NCBI GenBank assembly: GCA_029747015.1
Contig: JAKOGI010002734.1
Coordinates: 1-64,000, forward strand
DNA length: 64,000 bases
Direction of reading: 5' to 3'
From: Carnegiea gigantea
Lineage: Eukaryota; Streptophyta; Magnoliopsida; Caryophyllales; Cactaceae
Under the pieces are notes generated by a model. It did no database searches and was not told where the DNA came from. It worked only from the letters and a program-made list of their open reading frames with translations. The position numbers were made by a program, and so were the translations under genes. This document shows, piece by piece, positions 20,822-32,989 of this stretch (position 1 is its first letter; every line of letters starts with the position of its first letter).

Positions 20822-21493
20822 ATGTATCCAGGGCATGTTTTCTTATCCCTCTTCCTCTTCGTCGCCATTAAATTTTGCTCAGCAGACAATGACAACCTCC
20901 AGGACTTCTGCCCAACCGCCTTCCTCACTTCGGACGATCGTCATTGTCCCATCTTCGTCAATGGGTTTCCCTGCAAAAACCCGGCAAATGTGACCGCATC
21001 TGACTTTAAGACTTCCAAGCTCAAATTGGCTGGAGACACTGATAACTTCCTCAGATCCTCAACAAACATTATCACTGCTGCTGATTTCCCGGGCCTCAAC
21101 ACCCTGGGGCTTGGGTTGGGTCGGACTGACTTGGATGTGGATGGAGTTGTGGCTCCACACTCTCACCCTAGGGCTGCAGAAATGATGTTTGTCTCTAAAG
21201 GGCTTGTGACAGTTGGGTTCATCGACACTAGGAACGAGGTGTTCCTGAAGGTTCTTAAGGAAGGCGACGTTTTCATTGTCCCGAAAGGCATGCTCCATTT
21301 CTGTTACAACTCAGGGTTTGAGTTTGTCACCATTTTCTCTGTACATAATAGCCAGAACCCAGGCCTGATCGAGATAGCAGGGATCCTGACTGGTTCAGAG
21401 CCTCTCAGGAAGATAAACCAAAGATTGGCAGAAAGGGAGGCTCATCACCATGCTTCCCAAATCAATGTCTTATACCAACATTCAGAATTGTAA
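20822..21493 (+). CDS. Germin-like protein (secreted cupin)
   Basis: Germin-like proteins are apoplastic manganese-binding single-cupin proteins, some with superoxide dismutase or oxalate oxidase activity. From ATG 20822 the protein has 223 residues. Residues 1-20 form a hydrophobic signal peptide ending C-S-A. D-F-C-P (28-31) and F-P-C-K-N-P (49-54) carry the conserved cysteines, and N-V-T (56-58) is a glycosylation site. Cupin box 1 is H-S-H-P-R-A-A-E (113-120) and box 2 is G-D-V-F-I-V-P-K-G-M-L-H-F-C-Y-N (148-163), so the three His and one Glu metal ligands (113, 115, 120, 159) are all present. It is intronless here. An in-frame ATG at 20765 would add 19 residues before the signal peptide, but the TATA box lies immediately upstream of it, so 20822 is preferred. 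Enzymatic activity cannot be read from sequence. Confidence 0.95.
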   Translation: MYPGHVFLSLFLFVAIKFCSADNDNLQDFCPTAFLTSDDRHCPIFVNGFPCKNPANVTASDFKTSKLKLAGDTDNFLRSSTNIITAADFPGLNTLGLGLGRTDLDVDGVVAPHSHPRAAEMMFVSKGLVTVGFIDTRNEVFLKVLKEGDVFIVPKGMLHFCYNSGFEFVTIFSVHNSQNPGLIEIAGILTGSEPLRKINQRLAEREAHHHASQINVLYQHSEL

Positions 21494-23444
21494 AAGGAGC
21501 TTATTTACCTAGAATAACATCATAATTCCATAACCTTGGTCTTGCTTTCTGTGGGTTTGCTGGTGTGAGGTTGTGGAGCTCCATGTTTATAGTGAAATTA
21601 TGCCTTGAATCGTTATATGGTTTGACTATGCATTAAGGCCCATTTTTCTATGAATCACATAATCGAAATTACCGTTCGTTTGATATCCTATATCCACATG
21701 AGGTTGATTTTAACTACTACAGAGCATTTCTAAATTCTCGCCATGAAGACCTCAAATCTCCAGATCTTGGTTACTTGGGACTTGGGTTCAAGTGTCAGAC
21801 ATTCATACATGTCCAGGTGTCTGACCCGCTCATTTACTGAAGATTTTGAATGTTTTTTTATTTCACAAGAAGTGTCATCTGTCCATAATCATGTCAAAAT
21901 GTCGAGCATCAGCCACAGGTACTGAAGTGAAATGAAGAGACTGAACAAGTGAACATATCTGTAAGTCTGCTACTTTACAAGGCCAAAGCACTACCTACCT
22001 ATAAACTCCCTCTAACCACCCAAAACCTCACGATAAAAGATCCCGGAAGTGATTCTGCAGCTTATGGTTGAGTGACCATGCCCCAACAGAAGCCATGTGG
22101 GCGTGAGATTCATATAAGCTGAGAATTACATGTTTATCTATGGATAAGCAGCACAACTAACAAAGTCATGATATGAAAGCAAATTCCACCCTCTGTTGCA
22201 AGAAGACAAGACGTAAAAACCCACTTAATTTGTCCAACGATGTTCCCAAATTAGATTCCAACAATGCAATCTAGTATAGATGGCACCGCAGCAACGTCTA
22301 GGGAGATTATGCTGTAGACCCCTAGTTGAGATTCTAGTCCTAGTAAGAAGGCAGACAAGAAGTTGGTTTATAACCAGGAACTACATCTGCTACACCTAAT
22401 TTAGGTTCCCCATCCGCATTGTTTGGGTGACTGTACAGTTTCCTGGACACATAAAAGTCCTTTCCTCAGTGAGGAGATCACAGCAGTGGAATTCTAGCCA
22501 CATTTGATCCATCAATGAAAATTTCCCCATATATCAATCGTCCAATTGTAACCAAAAAGAACAAAGGGAGTGCTGCTATCATTTCAATTTGACTTCTGAT
22601 ACGTTAGTACCTAATTCCCCCAACACTTTGAGCTGGTTAGTAGAATCTAGCCCGAAACAAGATTAAGCAGCAAATAAAGAAACAGATATCAAGAAGCTGG
22701 CTAAAGATTGCTATGAATAATCCTGTTCAGCTTCTAGTCCTCAAAAAAAAAAAAAAAAAAAAAAAACTAATAATCTCACAAGAACATTAAAGCAGTATCA
22801 TAAGTCATATCTCAACAGTAAATTGCACTTTCAGACGGGAAGAAGGGGGAAAGAAAAAGAGCTGCGGTGGGGATGAACCCAAAAAAAAAACCCCTGTGCA
22901 CACAAAGAAAGGAAAAAGGTCAATATTTGGATCAATGGATGGAATGAAACTTACTTCCATTTATCTAGCTAGAACAACCTAAGAATCCAGCTCACCTCCT
23001 GTGCTTGAAACTCCAAAATGATTGATCAACTATTAGCATCACCATCAAAGAAATGTCCAAGAAAGGACTTAATCACACTACTATAACCAAGGCATTTCAT
23101 AGAATTACCCCGAATGGATTGGAACGAGCAGATTAATCCCTAATATTCAGCATACCTAATTAAAGGAAACGAAGTAATTTTTAACTTCTTTACCACAAAT
23201 ATTGTTTACAATGAATACTAGAGCTCAGATGATGAATAAATGACAATAATACAAGAATCCAAATGTATACAAGGGAAGAATGCAGAAAAGAATTCGGAAT
23301 TGATTCCAACAAGATTTTAACATGCTTTGTTCGAAACGTACAAGCAATTCGAATTAAGGAATAAGGCTTCTCTTTCAAAAGGAGCAAGCAAGCCACAAGA
23401 ACCACGCAGATGTAAAGCGGAAATTCAGTTGACTAACCTTGGGA
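21494..23444. other. Intergenic, no gene recognised
   Basis: About 2 kb between two convergent genes: the germin-like 3' end on the left and the V-ATPase D 3' end on the right, so both 3' UTRs lie here. A run of about 25 A is at 22742-22766. No coding motif was found on either strand. Confidence 0.55.
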
Positions 23445-24224
23445 TCAAAAGATTATATCCTCATCCCTTGTGGAACCCAACAAGTTCTGAGCAGCATTGA
23501 TTGATATCCCCCTCTGCAAAGAAACCTTTTCTGCAAGCTGCTCTTTGGCAAACTGCCTGGCAGCTGCCATCTGCTTCTCAATCTCCTTCTTCTTGTAACC
23601 TTGAATCTTCTTTAACCTGAAAAAGTCCTCTCTTTCCAACTCATCCAACTCTCCCTTAATGTAAATAATTGTGTTCTCCAGCCTGGGTTTCACAACATTC
23701 TCCAGGGCATTCACCCTACGGTTTGTAGTCTTGATAGCCTCGTCAAGGGTCAAAAATGATGTTTGAAGAGAAGCAAGCTCGACCAGAACCTCAATCGCTT
23801 TTATATAAGCGCTGCGACACTGTTGGACCTGTTGGCCACCTCTAGCCAATCCAGTGAGGTCATTTTTGGTTTCTCCCTCGGTGAAGTACTCAAACTTGGG
23901 GAGTTTGACACCGGCAACATTTTCTTGGCGAGAACGAACCTTAAGGGATGCATTTTCGACATTCTCAAGGACAATGTGTTTAACGTTTTCACCAGCAACA
24001 TATTTGGCCTCGGTTAGGGAAAAAGAGGATGTCTTCATTATATCCCCCATAGACTCCTTTGCGGACACAATCTTCTTGAGGATCTGACGGAACTGTACAG
24101 TCAAAGCATCACTCTTCTTCTTCAAAAGCGCATGGCCTCTTGTAGCACCCACAAGACGTGCTTTCATGACTCCAAGCATTGTGACCGTTGGTACAACAGT
24201 TAACCGTTGGCTTTGGCCCGACAT
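23445..24224 (-). CDS. V-type proton ATPase subunit D
   Basis: Subunit D is the central rotor stalk of the V1 sector: it couples ATP hydrolysis in the A3B3 head to proton pumping at the vacuole and endomembranes. The frame encodes 259 residues with an uninterrupted coding exon and starts M-S-G-Q-S-Q-R-L-T-V-V-P-T-V-T-M-L. The N-terminal coiled-coil helix has K-A-R-L-V-G-A-T-R-G-H-A-L-L-K-K-K-S-D-A-L (about 22-42), the middle has the G-L-A-R-G-G-Q-Q-V segment (about 124-132), and the C-terminal helix has R-R-V-N-A-L-E-N-V-V-K-P-R (about 169-181), followed by the L-D-E-L-E-R-E-D-F-F-R-L-K-K-I-Q run. Length and motifs match the plant family (about 261 residues), with no missing region. A likely leader intron precedes the ATG (24250-25429). 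Plus-strand ORFs at 23763-24087 are shadows. Confidence 0.97.
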   Translation of the reverse strand: MSGQSQRLTVVPTVTMLGVMKARLVGATRGHALLKKKSDALTVQFRQILKKIVSAKESMGDIMKTSSFSLTEAKYVAGENVKHIVLENVENASLKVRSRQENVAGVKLPKFEYFTEGETKNDLTGLARGGQQVQQCRSAYIKAIEVLVELASLQTSFLTLDEAIKTTNRRVNALENVVKPRLENTIIYIKGELDELEREDFFRLKKIQGYKKKEIEKQMAAARQFAKEQLAEKVSLQRGISINAAQNLLGSTRDEDIIF

Positions 24225-24249
24225 TTTGGGTTTTGAGCAGATTTAACTT

Positions 24250-25429
24250 CTACAAATTTAAATAACCAAATTTATTAGAAGGAGGGAAAGATCTAACATG
24301 TATAGCACACTCAACGTCCAGAAGTGAACGACAAAAAGGATGAGGTCAGAAGGTGAAAATCTGCCTGCATCACTGATCCTCCAGTACCAGTGCAGTTTAC
24401 AGAATCACTGCAGCCACTAAAGCCTACAAACCCTTCCACTTAGCAAATGAAGAAAACCCATTGATGTAGTACCATTATTGTTGGACTATGATGCATCCAT
24501 TATCATTGTACGAACAACTAATTTCCTGATAAAAAATGCAAATAGTTTCCAGGGGAATTGAAATCCTCAGAAACTTATCCTCTTGCCCACATAAAATCCT
24601 GCTAAAGTGGCTTCTAGGGAGATCTACATTTATGCAGCCTTAACTCTCACAAGCAAGGGGGCTGTTTTGGAAAATGCTACTTCCATGATATGTTCTGTTA
24701 ATTTAGATTAACAACCTTAGACCCCTCTCAGACTTTTGGTTTCCTGCAAACTCAGGCATTCTGAACAACCAAGAATATTCAGATTTCTACAGGTTTCGTT
24801 TTGAGAATTCTTCTCAACTGACAGCATAATGGAAGTCAAGTTTTCCCGGTAATCTTGAGATCAATCCATACAATCATCCCTAATGCACAAACAAATCAAA
24901 CTGGGTCCATCTGTAGAGCACTTATGATCGCCAAAACCCAAGTCTAAACGGCAAATGCATACAAATCAAACTGGGTTCACTATAGAGCACTTATGATCAC
25001 AAATATGAAATACCCAAATCTAACCCCCCTCCCCCCCAAAAAAAAAGCACAATAAAAACCACATTACAGTTCAGTACAGGTACTTACCCAAATCCCACAT
25101 AAAGACTAGCCACTATTGGCACAAAAATCAACCCAAGTACTCAACCAAAATTGACGCATAATTACGATTTCCCAACATCTCAACATGTTCTACCCAATTG
25201 GTTATCAGAAAAAGGAAAGGAAAAAAAAAAAAAAAAAGGTTGGACCGTCCAATATGCAGATGTTACTACTCATCACATTCAGCCATGCTGCCATCTTCCC
25301 ATATGAAAAATCCCAACTTTATCACAATCAATAATCATAGTTGAAACGCCGATTGAATTTGCAAGAACCCATTAACGAAAAATCAGATAGAGAGAAAGAG
25401 TCAGCTAAGATTAGAGGAGAGAGAAAAAC
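24250..25429 (-). other. Probable 5' UTR intron of the V-ATPase D gene
   Basis: On the minus strand, TTCAG|GTTTTTCTC near 25430 is a plausible donor and TTTGTAG|AAGTT near 24250 a plausible acceptor, 25 bases before the ATG. Splicing would join a leader from about 25430-25600 to the start codon. The interior contains a 70-bp-spaced direct repeat sharing ACAAATCAAACTGGGT (about 24891 and 24960) and a C6-T-C7-A9 tract (25024-25046). It has no coding content. Inferred from splice words only. Confidence 0.5.
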
Positions 25430-25500
25430 CTGAAGGCTGAAGTAGATCAGAAGATCGGTGACTGCCCAGTACGCCGGTTAGTGTTGAATTTCACTTGCTC

Positions 25501-25946
25501 CAATTGGATTTATCAGTAAAGTACTGCAATTCAGAAATTCAGATCGAAGTCATAGAATTGGAGGAGCTGTTCTTCATTTTCTCCCTCCAAATGATTGATT
25601 CTAATGGGCTTGTTTGTCAAGAGACCCACATTGAAAAGGCCACATGTGGGCTCAACCGGCAATTAGGCCACTGAATTTTTTGGACCATCCCATTAATGTG
25701 GAGGGCAAAGCCTTGGCAACTTATTTTGAAAACTTCATTTAATCTTTAAAACATAGCTTAATTTTTGTACCATGCATATTTTTATTTTAGTATTCATGAG
25801 CAGGATGTACTACAAAAAGTAAATGCATTATTAAAAAAGTAAATTGTAAATGCATTGTATCACCTTTTTTTTAAAAAAAAAAATATATGTTTGATAAAAA
25901 TCAAGTATATCACAAATATGACAATTGCAGCTATTATGTCATTATC
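25501..25946. other. Intergenic, upstream of the V-ATPase D gene
   Basis: Presumed promoter region of the V-ATPase D gene on the left, becoming AT-rich to the right. No element was resolved. Confidence 0.4.
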
Positions 25947-25962
25947 TTGGATCTACATGCAT

Positions 25963-26123
25963 TTTTTGGATATTAGATCCTCTATTTTACTGGAGTCGAG
26001 TTACTGTTGGTCAAATAAGAGGTAGAGTTCTTTCATCACAGATTTTCTCTATTCACAAGATTCGAATCAGAAACTTTATTTAAGAGGAACAAGTGTCAAA
26101 CCACTTGAACCAACATGTGTTGG
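25963..26123 (-). mobile_element. tRNA-derived SINE (copy 1, minus strand)
   Basis: About 161 bp, flanked by a near-perfect 16-bp duplication: TTGGATCTACATGCAT at 25947-25962 and TTGGATCTACATACAT at 26124-26139. On the minus strand it starts CCAACACATGTTGG. It has an A box (TGGTTCAAGTGG), a B box (ATTCGAATC), and a short A tail. A second copy in the opposite orientation lies at 41234-41399. Confidence 0.82.
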
Positions 26124-26139
26124 TTGGATCTACATACAT

Positions 26140-28319
26140 GAATACGGGTAAAGTGATTTAGAAGAAGCGTGGCGAATTTAGCAAATAAAAAAAACTAGGG
26201 AGGGATATCATAACTTTTTAAATCTATAAATTAGAGACTTATATATAATTTGCAGTGCGATTATCAAATAGGTATGTCTTACATGAAAATAACATGGTAA
26301 ATTGTAAATCACCTTAACCACAAGTAGTTTAGAACTTTTATATGAGTTGTAGAATATTTTCATTGAGCTTTATGGGACATCTTCGTATTCCAATATCATG
26401 AATATTGATTTGGGGTGTTTGAAATTTATAAGTAAAACATGTATAAATAAGATCACCTCACAGTGTATGCAATTATAGTTATTTCAAGCACACCATTGGC
26501 TTCCTAATTTATTCAATTATAGTTATTGAACGCACACCAACGGCTCCATACTCTTAATGTTCGCTCATCTATTACCCAAAAAAATGTAAAATATATCATG
26601 ATGAGTTTATGTGTAGGATTAGAAATCCATAGATTGAGGTTGATAGAAATTGCATTAATCACGTTTATTTAATTTTGTATATAGTCTCGCTGAAATGGTG
26701 AGATGTTTTGAATATTTCGATACGCTGGTTTGACAATTATCATTTCTGTAATGTTTGCCATGGTTTGACACAGCTCCATCAATGCTAAAAAAAAAAAATA
26801 TATATTTTTAATTCAAACGGATTGAAGAAGGCATAATATGAGAGTACATATCTATATTTGGTCTATAATATCTCAATAAAATTCATACAACTCTATTAAG
26901 AAGCCCGTCATGACGTGAAATACAAAATTAATTTTTTGACCTTTTTTCCTTTTGAATTAACAAGTGCAGAAAAATTTTTACCATGCACACAATACAATCT
27001 CAGTCATTTAACTGTAACTCACTTTATGGGTAGCATTTCCCCATGTTTCAAGAGAGGCAAGCTAAGTGACCAATGGGCACCTCCCATATATTGTCTGTTT
27101 AGCCCGATTTTTCGAGCAAGCTACCAAACAACCAACGCAGGAACATCTTCTACTGTTTTCATGAAAAAAGATGTACATATATATATGGATCAGCTGCAAT
27201 CATCATTCTGAACGATTAATTGACTCCCCAGTCTGACTCTATCTGCCGACATCCCTGTAGCTTGATTAGACTTGGACTCTTCCATGCCAAACTCCTCCAT
27301 CTAGTTTGGTAGAGACTATGAACCAATTCAATTAAAAGTTTAAGTTGATAATTGAAGATTTAATAATGGATTTATATTCTATACCCCCTTTACGTGAATG
27401 TCCTTCAAACTTAAAACGTAAATGCTGTAAAGACTCACCCTGCCTTGTACAATAAATCAATATAATGACTATTGAGATTTGAACTCGAGACCTCTCACTC
27501 GGAAAGACTCTGATACTATGGTAAATAATTGGAATATCTCAACTCAACCTAGGATTCTGGGAGCTTGGACTTGTATTTATAACAAAATACAACTTGTTAA
27601 AGTACAATAATATCCATACACTATTAGCTAATGTATTAATTTATTATATAATATCAATTTTTGTGCAGAATTCATATAACGTAATAAATCAAAAGCATGC
27701 GCATTGTTTTTACAGAATGTTAAGTAGTACTACTGTTATTTCTACATGGGGATTATTTAGTATAATTTTTAAGATTAGCTTCTGTAGTCAATTACCAACT
27801 TTCTTAATTCTTACTGGAATTCGATTTTTTTTTTTTTTAAAAAAAACCTTACTGTGATGAGCTGGGGGAGAAAATCCCACAATTTTAGCAACCATTCATG
27901 GATCTCCTAAAGCAAAGCAGTCGGCAAACACAATTATGAGCATATATTTAATATCTGCAAGCCCCATGCCTTTGCGTGCTTCCCTCCTTTTTTTTGTTGA
28001 ATTTTGACCGCCTTCTTTTTCCCACTTTTGTGAATTTGGGTGCAATTATCATCTTTAGCAATTACGCTTGATTTTCGGTTGCCTTCCCTTTGCTTCAAAG
28101 CATAAATCATATTCGTAAGGGTATATATCCCAATAAGTCATATCAGCTTATATATTAAAAATTATCCAAATAACAAATATACATTGAAAAAATATATATA
28201 CGTGGCAAGTGGGGGTGCGCTAATATATAGATTATATTTCATCCAAACTGCTTATATTTCACGCATAAATTCCCAATGTTTTGTAGGGTAGGGTCATTTT
28301 GTTATAGTGTCAAATTTAA
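26140..28319. other. AT-rich intergenic region
   Basis: No gene recognised. Near 27480-27520 a word set (TTTGAACTCGAGACCTC, TCTGATACTATGG) looks like a tRNA- or primer-binding-site-related fragment of an old retroelement, too decayed to name. Confidence 0.5.
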
Positions 28320-28322
28320 TTA

Positions 28323-28666
28323 GAGTATTTCTAGTTGGAGTTCCACAATTTTGAAACTTGCATTCCATCACTTTTCTAACCTATGGAACTCAATTTTAAT
28401 CATCTAATAAAAATATTTGTCATGGACCCACCTTATAACACTCAACCTATTTTTTAAATCATTTAAAAATTATATACTTACTTCAAAAAAAAAGAAAAGG
28501 CAAAAAAATATTTTAAAAAGCTAAACAGTGACACGCGGGGAGACACGTACAGGCGTGCTCCCCTATGTGTCACACACGTTTCAAGGTGGCTGGGGAGGCA
28601 AAATTGGCACGCAGCAGACACACGGGCCCCACCCTTTGCCTCGTGTGTCTGCGGCTGCTAGTGCTC
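28323..28666. mobile_element. 344-bp PIF/Harbinger-like MITE (copy 1)
   Basis: TTA on both sides (28320-28322 and 28667-28669). The left end starts GAGTATTTCTAGTTGG and the right end, reversed, GAGCACTAGCAGCC. The interior (CATGGACCCACCTTAT, ATTTTTTAAATC) matches the element at 60498-60865 in reverse orientation. It has a GC-rich core (28528-28650) and no coding capacity. Confidence 0.75.
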
Positions 28667-28968
28667 TTAGGCATATTATCGGTTGATTCAGTACACTTGT
28701 ATAGCAAGTACAATCAATGCCAACTCAAAAGAGAAAAACACATGAAATTGAATTGTTTGTGTTCAGTATAGCTAACTAAGATTTTAGATTCAAACACTGA
28801 TCACAACTAAAAAGCCACCATTCAAATTGGTGATAAAATTTAATAATAAGATAATTCAAATAATATAGGTACATTTAAATGTACAAGTTAATTCAATTAA
28901 TACAAGTAGATTTAAATGTACAAATTCTTATGAGCTCGCTTCATAATACATACAACACCATCACCACC

Positions 28969-29052
28969 ACCTCCCAATGTGGCATCCCGCTTTTATGAGT
29001 CTGAAAAGATTCAGATGTAGGCAACCTTATCTTTACGAGCATTTCTACCCAT
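28969..29052 (+). repeat. SINE-like fragment (copy 1)
   Basis: CCTCCCAATGTGG followed by GATTCAGATGTAGGCAACC and TTTCTACCCATAGA parallels a better-preserved copy at 56823-56936. The shared GATGTAGGCAACCTTA motif resembles the 3' module of Au/TS-type plant SINEs, an assignment made from memory. Confidence 0.5.
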
Positions 29053-30440
29053 AGAATTTTATAATACGTAATCGTAAGATAATTAAGATAGTATATAATG
29101 TAGAACATGCGAATTAATATAACATTGATATATCATTGTAAATTTTCATAAACTTATGTATATGTGTTGTGATTAATATAAATCTCGAATAAAGAAGCTT
29201 TTATGAAGAGCACTTACAACAGCACATATAGATATGGCGGTGGTCAAGTAGGCGGCCCATACCGAGTAGGGAGACAATGAGATTATAATAGGTTGAGGCG
29301 TAGTCAAATTAAGTAATTACGGGCAAATTATTATTATCTTCATGTCAACATCCAAATTAGGTCAATATTAACACGCTTCAACAACGATATGACAGTACGA
29401 CTGTCGGTTAAATGGTAAAAATAATTGCCCATCCCTCTCTAACTGATGGTTTGAGGTGGCTTTGGCTACCTTGGCCGCCACACATCCTGATTTGTTTTCG
29501 AAAAGGAACATCCTATTGTTTTATTTCAAATTTAGTAGAAATAACGTCAAAAGTTAGGTTTAATTTTCCTTCATTCATCTAATTGTTTTGAATGAATTGG
29601 TGCCATATCACATTGGCATCATTAAGACTATGTATGTATGGAACTCAGAGCAAGTGTAATTGGTGTTGGTAAACATTGAGGTCTGGGCTTACTTTAGATT
29701 GGATAAATCGAATAATGTGAAAATCTGTATAAGAAATTGATGACCGATACACAATTCTTTTAGAGTATGATAATTTGCACTAGTTTAATTAAATTCGGGT
29801 CAAAATTGGATTCGAAATAGAAACGCGAAGAATTTTGTGCCCCGAAAAAATCTTGATTGTACCAGGTTTTTTCCAAATGGAATAAATTTGGGTAATTGGG
29901 TCAGACACATTTTGTCAATGAGCCTACTAGGTGCAATGAATGAGAAGGTTTGTGTTATCCATCTCTTTATGTCCGAGTAAAAAAAAAAATGCATGTACTA
30001 ATATTATTACTTGATGATCAAATGAGATACATAATTGACCAAAAAAAAAGGCACACCAATTCACCAGTATATCACTATATCAATCCCTCCTAATTAATTA
30101 GAACTAATCATACACTTATGATGTAAATAACATCCTCTTATACACAAATCACAATTTTTTTTTCATCCATCAATTTAAGCTTTATGTGAAAAAAGATAAT
30201 TCCGATTTTCATTGTTAGATAGCCGAAGTAAGGGAAATTACATGGTATATCATATCGGTGTGTGTATATATATATATAACCAAGTAAAAAAGAAAATTAA
30301 CAAAGAGTGACATGCATGATAGTATTAGGTTAGAAGCTTCATTTTGACAATTCAATCATTCATTGTGTCCATTAGCAAAATGAAAACACACACACAGATG
30401 AAAAAATCATGCAATCGAACGGTCAAACCTTCTATGCTTA
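29053..30440. other. AT-rich intergenic region, nothing recognised
   Basis: No coding motif, RNA gene or transposon end could be supported. Confidence 0.5.
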
Positions 30441-30455
30441 GTCAGGCAGCAACAT

Positions 30456-30566
30456 ATTTGCGGGCATAGGCTGCCACCATATTGGGGTTTTCTCCTTGTG
30501 TGTATGCTTTTTATATGAATTAATATAATTATCCTTCTCTTCCCCCCCCCCCCCCCCAAAAAAAAA
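30456..30566 (+). mobile_element. 111-bp retroposed insert ending in C16A9
   Basis: A perfect 15-bp direct repeat, GTCAGGCAGCAACAT, flanks it (30441-30455 and 30567-30581). The insert ends in 16 C followed by 9 A directly before the second repeat copy. This is the layout of target-primed reverse transcription: a short 5'-truncated insert, a homopolymer tail and a long target duplication. The source is not recognised; it could be the 3' end of a LINE or a transcript. Confidence 0.8.
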
Positions 30567-30581
30567 GTCAGGCAGCAACAT

Positions 30582-32011
30582 TGCAAACGTGTATTTTCCT
30601 TACATTTTCACCTCCTACTAATTAATTCCTATTTTATTTTATTTTGTGGTCATTTATAATGAGATCCGGTGACAATTACCGACTTCCAAAGTCAACAATA
30701 TTATTAATGATCAAATGTAGATGAGATATCAACTTCGTTGCCCCCTCTCTCATGCTGTCTTGTGTCATTGTGCAATTCTACACATACATTTTTAATTTTT
30801 TCATTAGAAAAAAAGGTACAGAGATAAAATTATTACCACGTAAAGCCTCTCAAAACGGGTACTGTTTGTAATTGTTGTTGTTGCGCGACAACTTGGCTAC
30901 ATTTGGACTAAACAGCTGGATAAACGCGCTTTTAAATCCCTTCGTTAATACTAATGCTTTTAATTTATGCTAGGTTATATCCTTACGATACAAGGATATA
31001 AGTGAATCTTTTTTTTAAATATATTAATAACATAATAGATCATTTCTTTTCAAATTGTAAAAATAAATTGATGTGTCAGATTATTTAATTATTCAAAGTT
31101 GAGCGCTTTACCAGATTCTTTTTTTTGTTGTAACAACATTTTTTTCATTCTTAATTTAAAGTCACTTTTTTATTTTATTTGTTCAGTATTTCATCGTTAA
31201 ACGATTACATTTTTTGAGAAGAAATTTTATTACTAAATAGTAATGACTATATGACGTTGGGTCACTTTAATATATAGAATTGATATTGCAATACAAAATA
31301 ATTATTTTTTGAGTTACCATTGTTTCTTTTTCTTTTTTATTAAATTATTTTAAATTTTTTTTATATATGTACCATAATTATTTCTTTACTACTGTTTAAG
31401 AATCGTCTAATATATGAGACGTCTTTTCTTTTGTGGGCAAGTTTTAATAGATAAATGGATCAACTTTTTTATTTATCTTAATTTAATAAAAAATATATTA
31501 TTTTCATACTAATGACTATATAAGATATTTCAAAAGTGCATACAAGAATTTTGGCCAATTGTTGTTTTAAGTTCAATTAAATATAAATAAGCAATAAAAA
31601 TGTATCAATTTTTAAAGTAGTAATAATTTCAGAACAACGTAATTATTATTTTTTTGGGTTATTAATATTTCCCTTATTTTTTGCCTTTTAAATCACTTAA
31701 AATTTCTCTTGCTTTTATAATATAATTATTTATTTACTATTTTCTTGTCAAAATTCTCTAGTATCTGTAACATCTATTTTTATAGGCAAACTTTATGGGC
31801 CACCTTTTTAATTTATTAATGCAATGAATATTTTATTGTAGTATATTAATAAATGTATAAGATATGTAAAAGGTCATTTTTTAAAATAAATATAGCATTG
31901 CATTAGTTAAACCATAAATGGGCATTTATGTAGTTAATTAATTCCAGTGGCATTACACATGGCATCCTAAATGGCATGACACATGGCACTCACACGTTGA
32001 TTCCATCCAAC

Positions 32012-32015
<4 letters not shown>
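30582..32015. other. AT-rich intergenic region, nothing recognised
   Basis: Strongly AT-rich, with long T runs and stop codons in all frames. No feature supported. Confidence 0.5.

Positions 32016-32066
<51 letters not shown>
32016..32066. repeat. (TA)n microsatellite
   Basis: About 25 uninterrupted TA units. Confidence 0.95.
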
Positions 32067-32069
<3 letters not shown>

Positions 32070-32526
32070 TTATTTTAAATCCAACATGTTTTTCCCTCTC
32101 TATTGTTTTCAAATTTTATTGATGTAATTGTGCATACAAATTTTAATGCAGGATATAAATTCCAAAAGAAGTAAAACAGTAATCTTTCTTTTTTGGGGGG
32201 GGGATAATGGGAGATATAAATATGTTGCAAGTAGTACAAAAACCAAATCATTGGTAATAATTTGTATTATCAATTGAACTGACAAAAGAAAAAAGACATT
32301 TTGTTATATTTAATTATTTACTTCATATTTAGTTGTGCTTTCATATAAGGCGGATCAGAGCCAACAAATTTATATTATTGAAATTGAAATCATACTCCTT
32401 AATGTTATCCTTATTAAAAACGTACTTTAGAACTCATTCATTAATAGAGTCCTTTTAACTACAACATTATCCATTCAAATAGTAAAAATATTTAAATTAA
32501 AAGATTCATGAAGTAAAAGTTTCAAA

Positions 32527-32981
32527 TAGGGGTGGACAATGAATCGGGTCGGGTAAGATAAGGGCCAGTCCATTTACAAAGTGGATTGGATCAGGTCATG
32601 ATTGGCCCGTTAACCTTTGGGTCGGGTCAGACCCTTTGTGTAAATAAATGAGTTGGGTCGGATTGGCCCATGGGCGAGCCACTTTTGGGCCGTTTTGAAA
32701 TGGAACAAACTTGCATAAAAAAATTGTGAATAATAATTATTGTTATATATAAGGCGTTGGTAATAAGCTCAACTAATTGGAACATGTAAACCAGGGTGTC
32801 AAGTAAGTTGAAAAAGTAATGGGTTACTAAATAGACCGTTAATAGGCCGACACGAACTGACCCATTAATATGTCTTAATGGATCGGCACACTATTGACCC
32901 GGTTCATTATTGATCCGATCCTTTATTGACCCTATTTTAAGCGGGTTAACCTGATAGGTACCCGACCGTTACCCACCCCTA
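32527..32981. mobile_element. hAT-type MITE, 455 bp (copy 2)
   Basis: Terminal inverted repeat TAGGGGTGG / CCACCCCTA and a perfect 8-bp duplication GTTTCAAA (32519-32526 and 32982-32989), both diagnostic of hAT elements. It is colinear with the copy at 14541-15000 in the same orientation. Non-coding, so it would need a transposase from elsewhere. Confidence 0.92.
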
Positions 32982-32989
32982 GTTTCAAA

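Noticed and set aside
27470..27530. tRNA- or primer-binding-site-like fragment (TCTGATACTATGG)
   Set aside because: No LTR on either side and no complete cloverleaf.
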